A stretch of 10,089 nt of DNA from Bacteroidota bacterium (GCA_023423285.1 JAFAFV010000075.1:1-10089), one strand, 5' to 3'. Positions 1-6,217 are shown, counted from the first letter of the stretch. Numbers and translations are program-made. The notes: generated from the sequence alone by a model not told the origin.

Positions 1-482
1 ATATATGGTTTTCCAAAAGCAAAAAAAGTAACCACCCCTGTTGCAATAGCAATGATCGCCGTAATTAAATTCTTAACAGAAAATGGAAAAGCAGCTACGC
101 AGGCATAGATTAAAAACCCGGCAGCCATGGGTACAATAAACTTAAAAATTCGCTGCCATGAATCATCATCACCCATACTGTTGACTAAAAAAGACAAGCC
201 CAGCATAAGCGCGCAGGATGGCAAAACCCATATCAGTAATGTAAGTATGGCTAACGGCACGCCTCCGCGCTTAAACCCTATCAGCATAATAGTTTGAACG
301 GATGATGCCCCGGGAAGTAACTGGCAAAAAGCATTATACTCCAACAACTCTTGCTGGCTTACGTAGTGTGTTTGCTTTACAAAGGTCTTCATCATCATGG
401 CCAGGTGTGCCTGCGGCCCACCAAAAGCAGTAATGCCATGTATAAAAACCAACTTTAAAAAATGCAAATGGCGAAGAAACAT
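1..482 (-). CDS. chrA: Chromate transporter, ChrA/CHR family (partial, N-terminal 160 residues)
   Basis: Translating the minus strand from the ATG at 482 gives an open frame of 160 codons that runs off the left edge, so the C-terminus is missing. The protein starts MFLRHLHFLKL and carries the CHR-family marks: FGGP at residues 20-23 followed by QAHLAMM, and CQLLPGASSVQ at 53-63, which corresponds to the family's LPGP..TQ element. Hydrophobic segments at about 76-100 and 115-160 fit a polytopic inner-membrane protein. Family members export chromate, probably by proton-linked antiport, though many are only annotated by homology. An in-frame TAA two codons upstream makes 482 the earliest possible ATG. 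The gene lies 73 bp downstream of the DUF1232 gene on the same strand and could be cotranscribed with it. Whether this is a one- or two-domain ChrA cannot be seen. Confidence 0.85.
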   Translation of the reverse strand, partial: MFLRHLHFLKLVFIHGITAFGGPQAHLAMMMKTFVKQTHYVSQQELLEYNAFCQLLPGASSVQTIMLIGFKRGGVPLAILTLLIWVLPSCALMLGLSFLVNSMGDDDSWQRIFKFIVPMAAGFLIYACVAAFPFSVKNLITAIIAIATGVVTFFAFGKPY

Positions 483-555
483 GAACCTTTACACCTTTAG
501 TTTGACGGTATACTTAAAGGTAACGTTTTTTAGTAGAATTTTTTTATATTTCTGT

Positions 556-951
556 TCAATAGCATATGTCAGAAGTGAAGCCACTGACCTGAGTGTTAAA
601 AAAAATAAATAGAATGTAAACATACAACACAATTGCCGGTATTGCATAGAACCATTTCCTTGGTAATTTTTCTTTGCTGTCAATTTTGGTTTTTATGTCT
701 TCTACAACCGATGTAGGAATTAAAAGCAATGTCGTTCTAATAAGTAATGGTACAATTATCAGGTCGTCAAGCAATCCCAAAACAGGTATAAAATCTGGAA
801 TCAAGTCAATAGGGCTTAATAAATACCCAACCGTCAATCCTGCAACTATTTTAGCCAGTAATGGTGTACGATTATCAAACAGAGCATAGTAAAGCGGTAT
901 AATTTCTAACTTAATTTTTTTAGCCCTTGCTTTTAATTTGGCCAGTGCCAT
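556..951 (-). CDS. DUF1232 / YkvA-family membrane protein
   Basis: A 131-residue protein with the DUF1232 signature at about residues 43-71: YLLSPIDLIPDFIPVLG followed by LLDDLIIVPLLI. The SPIDLIPDxIPxLGxLDD core is diagnostic of the family. The N-terminus is very basic (KLKARAKKIK), which fits a cytoplasmic-side amphipathic start. A second strongly hydrophobic stretch at about 101-118 should be a transmembrane helix. The biochemical role of the family is unknown, so no function is assigned. The start at 951 is the natural one because the basic N-terminus leads straight into the domain. A TAnnTTTG-type promoter lies about 90 bp upstream on the same strand, and chrA follows 73 bp downstream. 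Confidence 0.85.
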   Translation of the reverse strand: MALAKLKARAKKIKLEIIPLYYALFDNRTPLLAKIVAGLTVGYLLSPIDLIPDFIPVLGLLDDLIIVPLLIRTTLLLIPTSVVEDIKTKIDSKEKLPRKWFYAIPAIVLYVYILFIFFNTQVSGFTSDICY

Positions 952-1142
952 AAACTAATATTAAACTCACCCACTTGAAAAAAACCAGTTGGAGTACAAA
1001 ATTATTTAATTGAAGATTTCAATACACTGAGCAATATTTCAAAACTATAAGTCAATACAACTGTTGTGAAAACGTACTAAAACGCAATTTTTACTTTTGA
1101 GTTTTTTAAATTTATGACCTAAAAAACACAAACCCATGCAAA
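952..1142. other. Intergenic region between nadA and the DUF1232 gene
   Basis: This is 191 bp of AT-rich DNA between two genes on the same strand. Apart from the promoter-like elements at 1040-1071 and 997-1004, nothing is recognised. There is no convincing stem-loop followed by a T-run that would act as the nadA terminator, no DnaA box and no small open frame with coding character. Confidence 0.5.
1040..1071 (-). promoter_or_regulatory. Putative Bacteroidota-type promoter for the DUF1232 gene
   Basis: Read on the minus strand there is TAGTTTTG (1040-1047), an exact match to the phylum's -7 consensus TAnnTTTG. It is preceded, after 20 bp, by TTTC (1068-1071), one mismatch from the -33 TTTG element. 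Transcription would start near 1033, leaving a leader of about 80 nt before the ATG at 951. A second -7-like octamer, TAATTTTG at 997-1004 on the same strand, has no recognisable -33 partner. The call rests on motif matching only. Confidence 0.4.
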
Positions 1143-2150
1143 TTACAATCCTGCCTGCCTGCTAATCTCCAGCATCCTGTCAATAGGCCTTTTAGCAGCC
1201 AGACGCAGTGCCTCATCCATCATAATATCAGGCTTTTCATACTTCATACACAGGTATACTTTTTCCAGCGTGTTGCGTTTCATGTGCGGGCAATCGTTGC
1301 AGGCACATTCATTGTTTGGAGGCGCCGGTATAAATGTTTTATGAGGGCTGGCTTTGATCATCTGGTGCAAAATGCCGGTTTCGGTGGCCACAATATATTC
1401 CTGCGCTTCATCATTCATGGTGTATTTTAAAAGCCCCGTGGTGGAGCCGATAAAATCAGCCATTTTTAGCAATGGTTCTTCACATTCAGGGTGAGCAATC
1501 AGCTTGGCATTGGGGTACTCGTGCTGTAGGCGGGTAATTTTTTCAAGACTGAAAATTTCATGTACCATACAGGCACCGTTCCAAAGCAGCATATCGCGAC
1601 CGGTTACTTTGTTGATGTAAGCCCCAAGGTTCCTATCGGGGGCAAAAATGATCTTTTGAGTTTTTGGAAAACTCTCCACAATCACTTTAGCATTACTGCT
1701 GGTCACAATCACATCGCTCAGGGCTTTAATACCAGCGCTGCAGTTGATGTAGCTTACCACCACATGGTCGGGGTGCTGCTCTTTAAATTTTTGAAATAGT
1801 TCCGGTGGGCAACTATCACTCAGCGAACATCCGGCCTTCAGATCAGGAATCACTACTTTTTTGGTGGGGTTCAAAATTTTAGCCGTTTCTGCCATGAAAT
1901 GAACACCGGCGAACACGATCATATCCGCATTGGTTTTTTCGGCTTCCTGCGCCAGTCCCAGGCTGTCGCCAATGTAATCTGCAACATCCTGAATATCACC
2001 CTCCTGGTAATAGTGGGCCAGTACAACTGCGTTTTTTTCCTTTTTCAATTTTTCAATTTCTGCAAAAAGGTCCAGCGTGGGGTCCACGTCGATGTTTAGA
2101 AAACCTGTTTCTTCAACTTCGTTGATCGCTTCCGGTAAAAATTCTGCCAT
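1143..2150 (-). CDS. nadA: Quinolinate synthase NadA
   Basis: NadA condenses iminoaspartate with dihydroxyacetone phosphate to quinolinate in de novo NAD synthesis, using a [4Fe-4S] cluster. Numbered from the ATG at 2150 (335 residues), the sequence shows LAHYYQ at 44-49 in the substrate pocket and the three cysteines expected to bind the cluster: C108 (KAGCS), C194 (NGACMVHE) and C287 (CNDCPHM). Their spacing matches that in characterised NadA proteins. HPECEEP and STTG (236-239) are also conserved. The frame stays open to an ATG at 2195, giving 350 residues, but the extra MVCNIAQLNLKIELF is not typical of the family. A promoter-like box also lies between the two ATGs, so the 2150 start is preferred. 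nadB and nadC are not in the window. The gene diverges from the S46 peptidase across the putative origin. Confidence 0.95.
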   Translation of the reverse strand: MAEFLPEAINEVEETGFLNIDVDPTLDLFAEIEKLKKEKNAVVLAHYYQEGDIQDVADYIGDSLGLAQEAEKTNADMIVFAGVHFMAETAKILNPTKKVVIPDLKAGCSLSDSCPPELFQKFKEQHPDHVVVSYINCSAGIKALSDVIVTSSNAKVIVESFPKTQKIIFAPDRNLGAYINKVTGRDMLLWNGACMVHEIFSLEKITRLQHEYPNAKLIAHPECEEPLLKMADFIGSTTGLLKYTMNDEAQEYIVATETGILHQMIKASPHKTFIPAPPNNECACNDCPHMKRNTLEKVYLCMKYEKPDIMMDEALRLAAKRPIDRMLEISRQAGL

Positions 2151-2179
2151 AAAAAGTTCAATTTTCAAATTCAGTTGTG

Positions 2180-2213
2180 CAATGTTACAAACCAAAAGTC
2201 AATTATTCTCAAA
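2180..2213 (-). promoter_or_regulatory. Weak promoter candidate for nadA
   Basis: On the minus strand TAACATTG (2180-2187) matches seven of eight positions of TAnnTTTG. A TTTG lies at 2210-2213, with a 22 bp spacer that is longer than the usual 19-20. If used, transcription would begin near 2173, downstream of the ATG at 2195, and would force translation to start at 2150. This is a motif match only. Confidence 0.25.
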
Positions 2214-2230
2214 ACCTGTTTTTCACATTT

Positions 2231-2288
2231 CTCTTTTTAAAACTAATAATAAATAATACATTTTTAAAAAGAAACCTATTATTATTAG
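2231..2288. repeat. AT-rich nested inverted repeats (possible duplex-unwinding element)
   Basis: Two perfect 10-bp inverted repeats are interlaced here. CTTTTTAAAA (2233-2242) pairs with TTTTAAAAAG (2262-2271), and CTAATAATAA (2243-2252) pairs with TTATTATTAG (2279-2288). Only a handful of G/C bases occur in 58 bp. Its place directly beside the tandem DnaA boxes at 2292-2308 is where an origin's melting region would be expected. Confidence 0.55.
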
Positions 2289-2308
2289 GGCTGTGAATAA
2301 GTGGATAA
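2276..2308 (-). promoter_or_regulatory. Tandem DnaA boxes, GCCC spacer and DnaA-trio-like repeats
   Basis: On the minus strand the order is TTATCCAC abutting TTATTCACA (2292-2308), then GCCC (2288-2291), then TAATAATAATAG (2276-2287) leading into the AT-rich block. This is the order of elements described for the Bacillus subtilis basal unwinding system: DnaA boxes, GC-rich spacer, DnaA-trios, AT-rich DNA. Read 3' to 5' on the opposite strand, the trios are GAT, TAT, TAT, TAT. The first fits the published 3'-[G/A]A[T/A]-5' form. The others keep only the central A and the last base. Confidence 0.45.
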
Positions 2309-2346
2309 ATAGAAAAAAATTTGTTTGAAATAATTTGGAATTGTAA

Positions 2347-2355
2347 TTATGCACA
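2347..2355 (+). promoter_or_regulatory. DnaA box, exact match
   Basis: TTATGCACA fits the TTATNCACA consensus at every fixed position. It lies within the cluster between nadA and the S46 gene, about 47 bp to the right of the tandem boxes. Confidence 0.6.
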
Positions 2356-2410
2356 TTTTAAATGAATCAATTCACACTGATAGAACAAGAATACAGCCTC
2401 ATTTGTTGAT

Positions 2411-2419
2411 TTATCCACC
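2411..2419 (+). promoter_or_regulatory. DnaA box, one mismatch
   Basis: TTATCCACC differs from the high-affinity box TTATCCACA only at the last base. It is flanked by two copies of TGTTGAT (2404-2410 and 2424-2430), which may be coincidental. Confidence 0.45.
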
Positions 2420-2584
2420 TAGCTGTTGATTGGGCTATAGGTATAAGTTTTAATTCATATTAATTTCATCTTGTGTTAATATCAATGGTATAAGAAATGA
2501 ATTTCTAACGGCCGAATCCAAACTGACTTAAAATTTTATTTTCTTACCTAATTATAAGATTTCATACAAACGTTTCACACTAGG

Positions 2585-2613
2585 TTATTCACATTTTTAC
2601 ACAGCTATTCACA
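2585..2613 (+). promoter_or_regulatory. Three phased DnaA-box-like sites upstream of the S46 gene
   Basis: TTATTCACA (2585-2593) is exact. TTTTACACA (2595-2603) and CTATTCACA (2605-2613) each have one mismatch. All three have the same orientation and repeat every 10 bp, about one helical turn, so a DnaA filament could occupy one face of the DNA. The array ends one base before the TATCTTTG promoter box at 2614, so bound DnaA would also affect S46 transcription. Confidence 0.5.
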
Positions 2614-2621
2614 TATCTTTG
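2614..2621 (+). promoter_or_regulatory. Promoter -7 element for the S46 peptidase gene
   Basis: TATCTTTG is an exact match to the Bacteroidota -7 consensus TAnnTTTG. No TTTG is present at the usual -33 distance. The nearest candidate is a T-run at 2594-2598, which overlaps a DnaA-box-like site. Transcription would start near 2628, giving a leader of about 78 nt that includes the palindrome at 2641-2654. Confidence 0.35.
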
Positions 2622-2640
2622 GGAACAAATACTTGCTAAA

Positions 2641-2654
2641 AATACCCGGGTATT
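2641..2654. repeat. 14-bp perfect palindrome in the S46 leader
   Basis: AATACCCGGGTATT is fully self-complementary and stands out as the only GC-rich core in this AT-rich intergenic DNA. It lies 52 bp before the S46 start codon and about 20 bp after the predicted -7 box, a position where a dimeric repressor could bind. With no loop it would make a poor RNA hairpin, so a DNA operator is more likely than a terminator. No cognate regulator is known. Confidence 0.4.
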
Positions 2655-2705
2655 GAGTGCTTGCCTGTAATTACCACCTGTTAATCATCCAAAAAGTAAA
2701 TTAAA

Positions 2706-4883
2706 ATGTACAGAAAGAAATTTTTATTGGTTGTATTCACCGTGATTAGTTTTTTAATTGCCAGGGCAGATGAAGGTATGTGGCTGCCCCAGTTCTTAGA
2801 AGCTGTAAATGAAAAAAGAATGAAAGCCCTGGGCATGAAGATTAGTGCAAAGGATATTTATGATGTAAATAAAGGCAGCCTGAAAGATGCCGTTTTGATT
2901 TTTGGCGGCGGTTGTACCGGTGAGGTAATCTCTGATAAGGGCTTGGTTTTAACCAATCACCACTGTGGTTACGGTAATATTCAACGGCATTCAACAGTAG
3001 ATAAAAATTACCTGAGAGACGGTTTCTGGGCACGTAATTATGCAGAAGAGTTGCCAAATGCCGGCCTTACCGTAACATTTATTGCGCGTATAGATGATGT
3101 TTCAAAGCAGGTACTGCAGGGCGTGGCAGCAAATATGAAAGAAAGTGAAAGGCAATCAGTTATTGATAAAAACATTGCCACGCTGCACAAAACCACTAAA
3201 AAAGAAGAATACCAGGATATTCTGATAAGGCCTTTTTACGATGGCAACCAGTATTTTTTATTTGTAATAGAAAGGTTTAGGGACGTGCGGTTGGTGGGCG
3301 CGCCGCCATCAGCCATCGGAAATTTTGGCCAGGATACAGATAACTGGATGTGGCCCCGGCATACCGGAGACTTTAGCCTTTTTAGAATTTATGCAAATAA
3401 AAACAATCAACCGGCAGATTACTCCGCAGAAAATGTTCCCTACAAACCTAAAAAATCATTGGCTATCAACCTGGGCGGTGTAAAAGAAGGCGATTTCACG
3501 ATGGTTTTTGGCTTTCCGGGCCGCACCACACAATACCTGCCGGGCGAAGCCGTGCGCCAGATTGTAGAAGTAAATGACCCTGCAAAAATTTCAATCAGAG
3601 ACAAAGCCCTGGAAATACTGAACAAATACATGCGCGCTGATGAAGCAATTAAAATACAATATGCTTCAAAATATGCCGGTATTTCTAATGCGTGGAAAAA
3701 GTGGCAGGGTGAAGTACTGGGCTTAACTAAAACCAATGCGTTTCAAAAGAAACAAGATTATGAAGCATTGTTTTTAAAACGCGTCAACGCAAATACAAAT
3801 TTTAAAAACAAATACGGAACGGTTTTGCAGGAACTCAACCGCAATTATAAAATGATAGAACCTTACGGTCTGGCGCGTGATTATTACCTGGAGACCACAA
3901 GTAAGGTGGAACTTTTTGGCATCACCAATCGCTTAATATCTCTGATGAATGCAAAAGTTTCCAAACAACCTGATGATTACAAAAAAGATATAGCCACACA
4001 GGTCAGCAGCTTAACAGGTTTGTATAAAGACCTGAACCTGAATGTGGATAAAGAGATGTTTGCCGCCATGATGCAATTATATATAGAAAAGCAGGATCCT
4101 AAATTTGTTTCGGAAATGGCGCAGAATTTAAAAACCAAATATGGTGGTGATTATCAAAAATGGGCTAATGCCATGTATGATGATAATATTTTACTGAATA
4201 CGGACAGAATGTTGAATTTACTGCAAACTGATCCAGACCAGCTATACCGGCTGGCACAGCAGCAGGAAGTGTTCAGATTGGTGAACAATATGGCCATCCA
4301 CTTTAATAGTGTAGTTACACCAGCGCTTAACCGGTACCAGCCCGAGATTGATAATTTGCAGCGAAAATATATGCAGGCTCAAATGGATGTAATGACTGAT
4401 AGAAATTTTTATCCTGATGCTAACAGCACTATGCGGGTAACTTATGGGCAGGTGAAAGGTTATGCTCCGGCTGATGCTAAAATTTACAATTATCAAACCT
4501 ACCTGGATGGGGTGTTGGAAAAATATTTGCCCGATGATTACGAATTTGATGTGCCCGAAAAATTAATCGCTCTGTATAAAAATAAAGATTACGGCAGGTA
4601 TGGCATTACCGATAAAAATGGCGATAAAAGAATGCCGGTTTGCTTTATAGGTTCCAACCACACCACCGGCGGTAACAGCGGCAGCCCGGCGCTTGATGCC
4701 AACGGCAATTTAGTGGGTCTCAACTTCGATCGCGTGTGGGAAGGCACTATGAGCGATATCAATTACGATCCGTCTATTTGCCGCAATATTATGGTAGATG
4801 CGCGTTACATACTTTTTATTATTGACAAATTTGCCGGCGCCAAACATTTGATTGATGAAATGAAAATAGTCGGCGTTAAATAA
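2706..4883 (+). CDS. S46-family dipeptidyl-peptidase, DPP11-like (Asp/Glu-specific)
   Basis: A 725-residue secreted serine peptidase. A signal peptide (about residues 1-21) precedes mature DEGMWLP, the usual S46 start. The chymotrypsin-like triad is visible: H86 in VLTNHHCGYG, D222 in RHTGDFSLFR and S658 in TGGNSGSP, close to the residues known in PmDAP BII (His86, Asp224, Ser657). The helical cap domain fills about 290-580. S46 enzymes act in the periplasm and release dipeptides from free N-termini of peptides. Eighteen residues after the catalytic Ser is R676 (NFDRVWEG). In Porphyromonas DPP11 the equivalent Arg673 confers Asp/Glu preference, whereas DPP7 has Gly. The substrate class is therefore inferred as DPP11-like. 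The length matches the family (about 710-730). The gene sits alone, divergent from nadA. Confidence 0.93.
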   Translation: MYRKKFLLVVFTVISFLIARADEGMWLPQFLEAVNEKRMKALGMKISAKDIYDVNKGSLKDAVLIFGGGCTGEVISDKGLVLTNHHCGYGNIQRHSTVDKNYLRDGFWARNYAEELPNAGLTVTFIARIDDVSKQVLQGVAANMKESERQSVIDKNIATLHKTTKKEEYQDILIRPFYDGNQYFLFVIERFRDVRLVGAPPSAIGNFGQDTDNWMWPRHTGDFSLFRIYANKNNQPADYSAENVPYKPKKSLAINLGGVKEGDFTMVFGFPGRTTQYLPGEAVRQIVEVNDPAKISIRDKALEILNKYMRADEAIKIQYASKYAGISNAWKKWQGEVLGLTKTNAFQKKQDYEALFLKRVNANTNFKNKYGTVLQELNRNYKMIEPYGLARDYYLETTSKVELFGITNRLISLMNAKVSKQPDDYKKDIATQVSSLTGLYKDLNLNVDKEMFAAMMQLYIEKQDPKFVSEMAQNLKTKYGGDYQKWANAMYDDNILLNTDRMLNLLQTDPDQLYRLAQQQEVFRLVNNMAIHFNSVVTPALNRYQPEIDNLQRKYMQAQMDVMTDRNFYPDANSTMRVTYGQVKGYAPADAKIYNYQTYLDGVLEKYLPDDYEFDVPEKLIALYKNKDYGRYGITDKNGDKRMPVCFIGSNHTTGGNSGSPALDANGNLVGLNFDRVWEGTMSDINYDPSICRNIMVDARYILFIIDKFAGAKHLIDEMKIVGVK

Positions 4884-4976
4884 TCAAGCGAATGCCGCGT
4901 ACGGGCCTAAAAAAATTCAGGTACAAAGTTTGATACTGTTTCATACGATTTTGTAACAAACAAAAAAACTGAAAAA

Positions 4977-5336
4977 ATGGTAAATAACAAACACATTGCA
5001 ACTTTCATTCTGGGTGCGCTGGCCGGTCTTGCTGCCGGTAAATATGCCAGCATGAGCGCCGAAGAAAAAGAAAAACTGATGGCTAACTTAAAAGCCAAGG
5101 CCAACAATCTGAAAGACGAAGCCGTGAAAACTACAGATCAGGCGAAGGATTATTTTAGTGAATTGTCTAAAAAAGGTGGTGATGCTCTGAAGGAACAATT
5201 TCCCGGTGCTGAAAAATGGGTAAATGAAATTTTTGGCAATAAAGCCGCGGCAGACAATACCACGGTGCACACAGAGAATGCGCCACCACCAACCGGTGAT
5301 AACCATCCGGGCGGCCATACAGATCCGGCCATATAA
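4977..5336 (+). CDS. YtxH-like small membrane protein
   Basis: This 119-residue protein has a glycine/alanine-rich hydrophobic N-terminus (FILGALAGLAAGKYAS, about 10-25). A long charged region with alternating Lys and Glu follows (26-80), likely an amphipathic helix or coiled coil. The tail, from about 90, is low in complexity and rich in Pro, Gly and Asn. The GALAGLAAG start followed by a Lys/Glu helix is typical of YtxH-domain proteins, often linked to general stress in Firmicutes and of unknown role in Bacteroidota. The ATG at 4977 follows an A-rich leader without a clear Shine-Dalgarno sequence. It is 93 bp after the S46 gene, so cotranscription is possible. It ends at its own terminator and faces the amidase gene convergently. 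Function is not assigned. Confidence 0.75.
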   Translation: MVNNKHIATFILGALAGLAAGKYASMSAEEKEKLMANLKAKANNLKDEAVKTTDQAKDYFSELSKKGGDALKEQFPGAEKWVNEIFGNKAAADNTTVHTENAPPPTGDNHPGGHTDPAI

Positions 5337-5357
5337 GGTCTAAGGAATTCAGAATTC

Positions 5358-5385
5358 AAGGCGGGCAGAAATGTTCGCCTTTTTT
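5358..5385 (+). terminator. Intrinsic terminator of the YtxH-like gene
   Basis: AAGGCG (5358-5363) and CGCCTT (5376-5381) form a 6-bp stem around a 12-nt loop, followed by an unbroken T-run to 5385. It begins 21 bp after the YtxH stop codon. The T-run overlaps the stop codon of the convergent amidase gene (5384-5386). On the minus strand the hairpin lacks a downstream T-run, so it acts mainly rightward. A tandem heptamer GAATTCA (5345-5358) immediately precedes it. Confidence 0.75.
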
Positions 5386-6205
5386 AATCATTTATTATCA
5401 TAAACCCATCACCATTCCTTAAAAATGGATATTGCTGCCGGGCGCTGTCGAGGGTTTGTTTCTCCAAGATTACTGTACAAATATCTTCCTCATTTTTTTT
5501 GTGGTAAATCGTTTCGCCCAGAGGGCCTACTATCATACTGTCGCCACTGTATGCCACACCTTTTTCGTCTACACCCACACGGTTTACGCCAATGGCATAG
5601 CACTGATTTTCTATGGCACGTGCCTGCAATAAAGTTTTCCAGGCGTGGCTGCGCTGCTGCGGCCAATTGGCAATGTTTATCAAAACATCATACTCCGGCA
5701 TGTGCTCTTTCTCCCCGGGAGCAGGTGCTTGTCGGGCCCAAACCGGAAACCGGAGATCATAACAAATTTGCAAATGAATTTTCCAGCCTTTTACCGATGC
5801 AATTAGTCGCCTGTTGCCAGAGCTGTAAACCTTATCCTCGCCTGCGTAGGCAAACAGGTGGCGCTTATCATAAAAGCCAAACTGTCCATTGGGCTGCATC
5901 CAAATCAGGCGGTTGTAAAAAATCTCCTTTTCATTTTCCACAAACTCTTTAATGATCATACTTCCCGCCAGAATGATTGTGTATTTGGCTGACATGGCCT
6001 GCATCCACTGCACAGTGGGTCCATTCATGGTTTCAGCAAGCGCGGCAGCATTCATAGTAAAACCAGTGGAAAACATTTCAGGCAAAAGCACTACTTCAGT
6101 TTTCTCTTTTAAGCCCGAGATCTTCTGCTCAAACATTTGCAGGTTGGCCTCCTTATCTTCCCAATGGAGGGTGGATTGTATAATGGTGAAACTGAGTTGT
6201 GACAT
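5384..6205 (-). CDS. yafV: Carbon-nitrogen hydrolase, omega-amidase of the YafV/Nit2 type
   Basis: A 273-residue nitrilase-superfamily protein with the Glu-Lys-Cys triad: E43 in VVLLPEMFSTGF, K114 in FYDKRHLF and C148 in ICYDLRFPVW. The motifs YDKRHLF, CYDLRFPVW, NWP..RS..W and RAIENQ match E. coli YafV closely as I remember it. That family hydrolyses omega-amides such as alpha-ketoglutaramate and ketosuccinamate, clearing side products of glutamine and asparagine transamination. The protein is soluble and cytoplasmic, with no signal peptide. The length is slightly above the YafV norm because of a short insert at about 159-170 (QAPAPGEKEHMP). The start at 6205 lies 12 bp after the recX stop, so the two form an operon with recX first. 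It ends against the YtxH terminator from the opposite side. Confidence 0.9.
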   Translation of the reverse strand: MSQLSFTIIQSTLHWEDKEANLQMFEQKISGLKEKTEVVLLPEMFSTGFTMNAAALAETMNGPTVQWMQAMSAKYTIILAGSMIIKEFVENEKEIFYNRLIWMQPNGQFGFYDKRHLFAYAGEDKVYSSGNRRLIASVKGWKIHLQICYDLRFPVWARQAPAPGEKEHMPEYDVLINIANWPQQRSHAWKTLLQARAIENQCYAIGVNRVGVDEKGVAYSGDSMIVGPLGETIYHKKNEEDICTVILEKQTLDSARQQYPFLRNGDGFMIIND

Positions 6206-6217
6206 AAATATATTTCG

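Larger units (their letters stand above)
2211..2621. other. oriC: Candidate chromosomal replication origin (oriC): DnaA-box cluster with AT-rich unwinding region
   Basis: This gene-free stretch between the divergent nadA and S46 genes contains three exact TTATNCACA DnaA boxes: 2292-2300 (-), 2347-2355 (+) and 2585-2593 (+). One-mismatch boxes lie at 2219-2227 (+), 2300-2308 (-), 2411-2419 (+), 2595-2603 (+) and 2605-2613 (+). By chance, about 500 bp of AT-rich DNA should contain only a few hundredths of an exact box. The segment at 2231-2288 is almost pure A/T and made of nested inverted repeats, which suits a duplex-unwinding element. Genes to the left run leftward and the first genes to the right run rightward, as expected at an origin. 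dnaN is nearby at 6876. dnaA is not in the window. Function is inferred and the exact edges are my choice. Confidence 0.65.

Noticed and set aside
397..612. Plus-strand frame of 71 codons over the chrA 5' end
   Set aside because: The minus strand here encodes a clear ChrA N-terminus with FGGP; the plus frame is its shadow.
489..683. Minus-strand frame overlapping the DUF1232 3' end
   Set aside because: It covers the DUF1232 3' coding end in another frame plus noncoding DNA, has no recognisable domain, and its content is low-complexity Lys/Phe/Tyr.
2368..2376. CAATTCACA as a further DnaA box
   Set aside because: Two mismatches in the first two positions, which contact DnaA; not distinguishable from background.
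2440..2494. Direct repeat GGTATAAG (2440-2447 and 2487-2494) within the origin candidate
   Set aside because: Eight bases, two copies, no regular spacing; expected by chance in AT-rich DNA. Could be revisited if conserved.
4884..4915. Possible terminator after the S46 gene (GCCGCGTACGGGC followed by A-run)
   Set aside because: Only a 3-bp stem can form and it is followed by A, not T, on the coding strand.
4929..4953. Promoter for the YtxH-like gene (TTTG and TACGATTTTG)
   Set aside because: The -7 match has an extra base and the spacing to TTTG is about half the required length.
5345..5358. Tandem heptamer GAATTCA GAATTCA
   Set aside because: Only two copies directly before a terminator; looks like a small slippage event. 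No function suggested.
5425..5952. 175-codon plus-strand frame opposite the amidase gene
   Set aside because: The opposite strand has the full nitrilase triad and YafV motifs; the plus frame has a Cys/His/Pro-rich composition typical of an antisense shadow.
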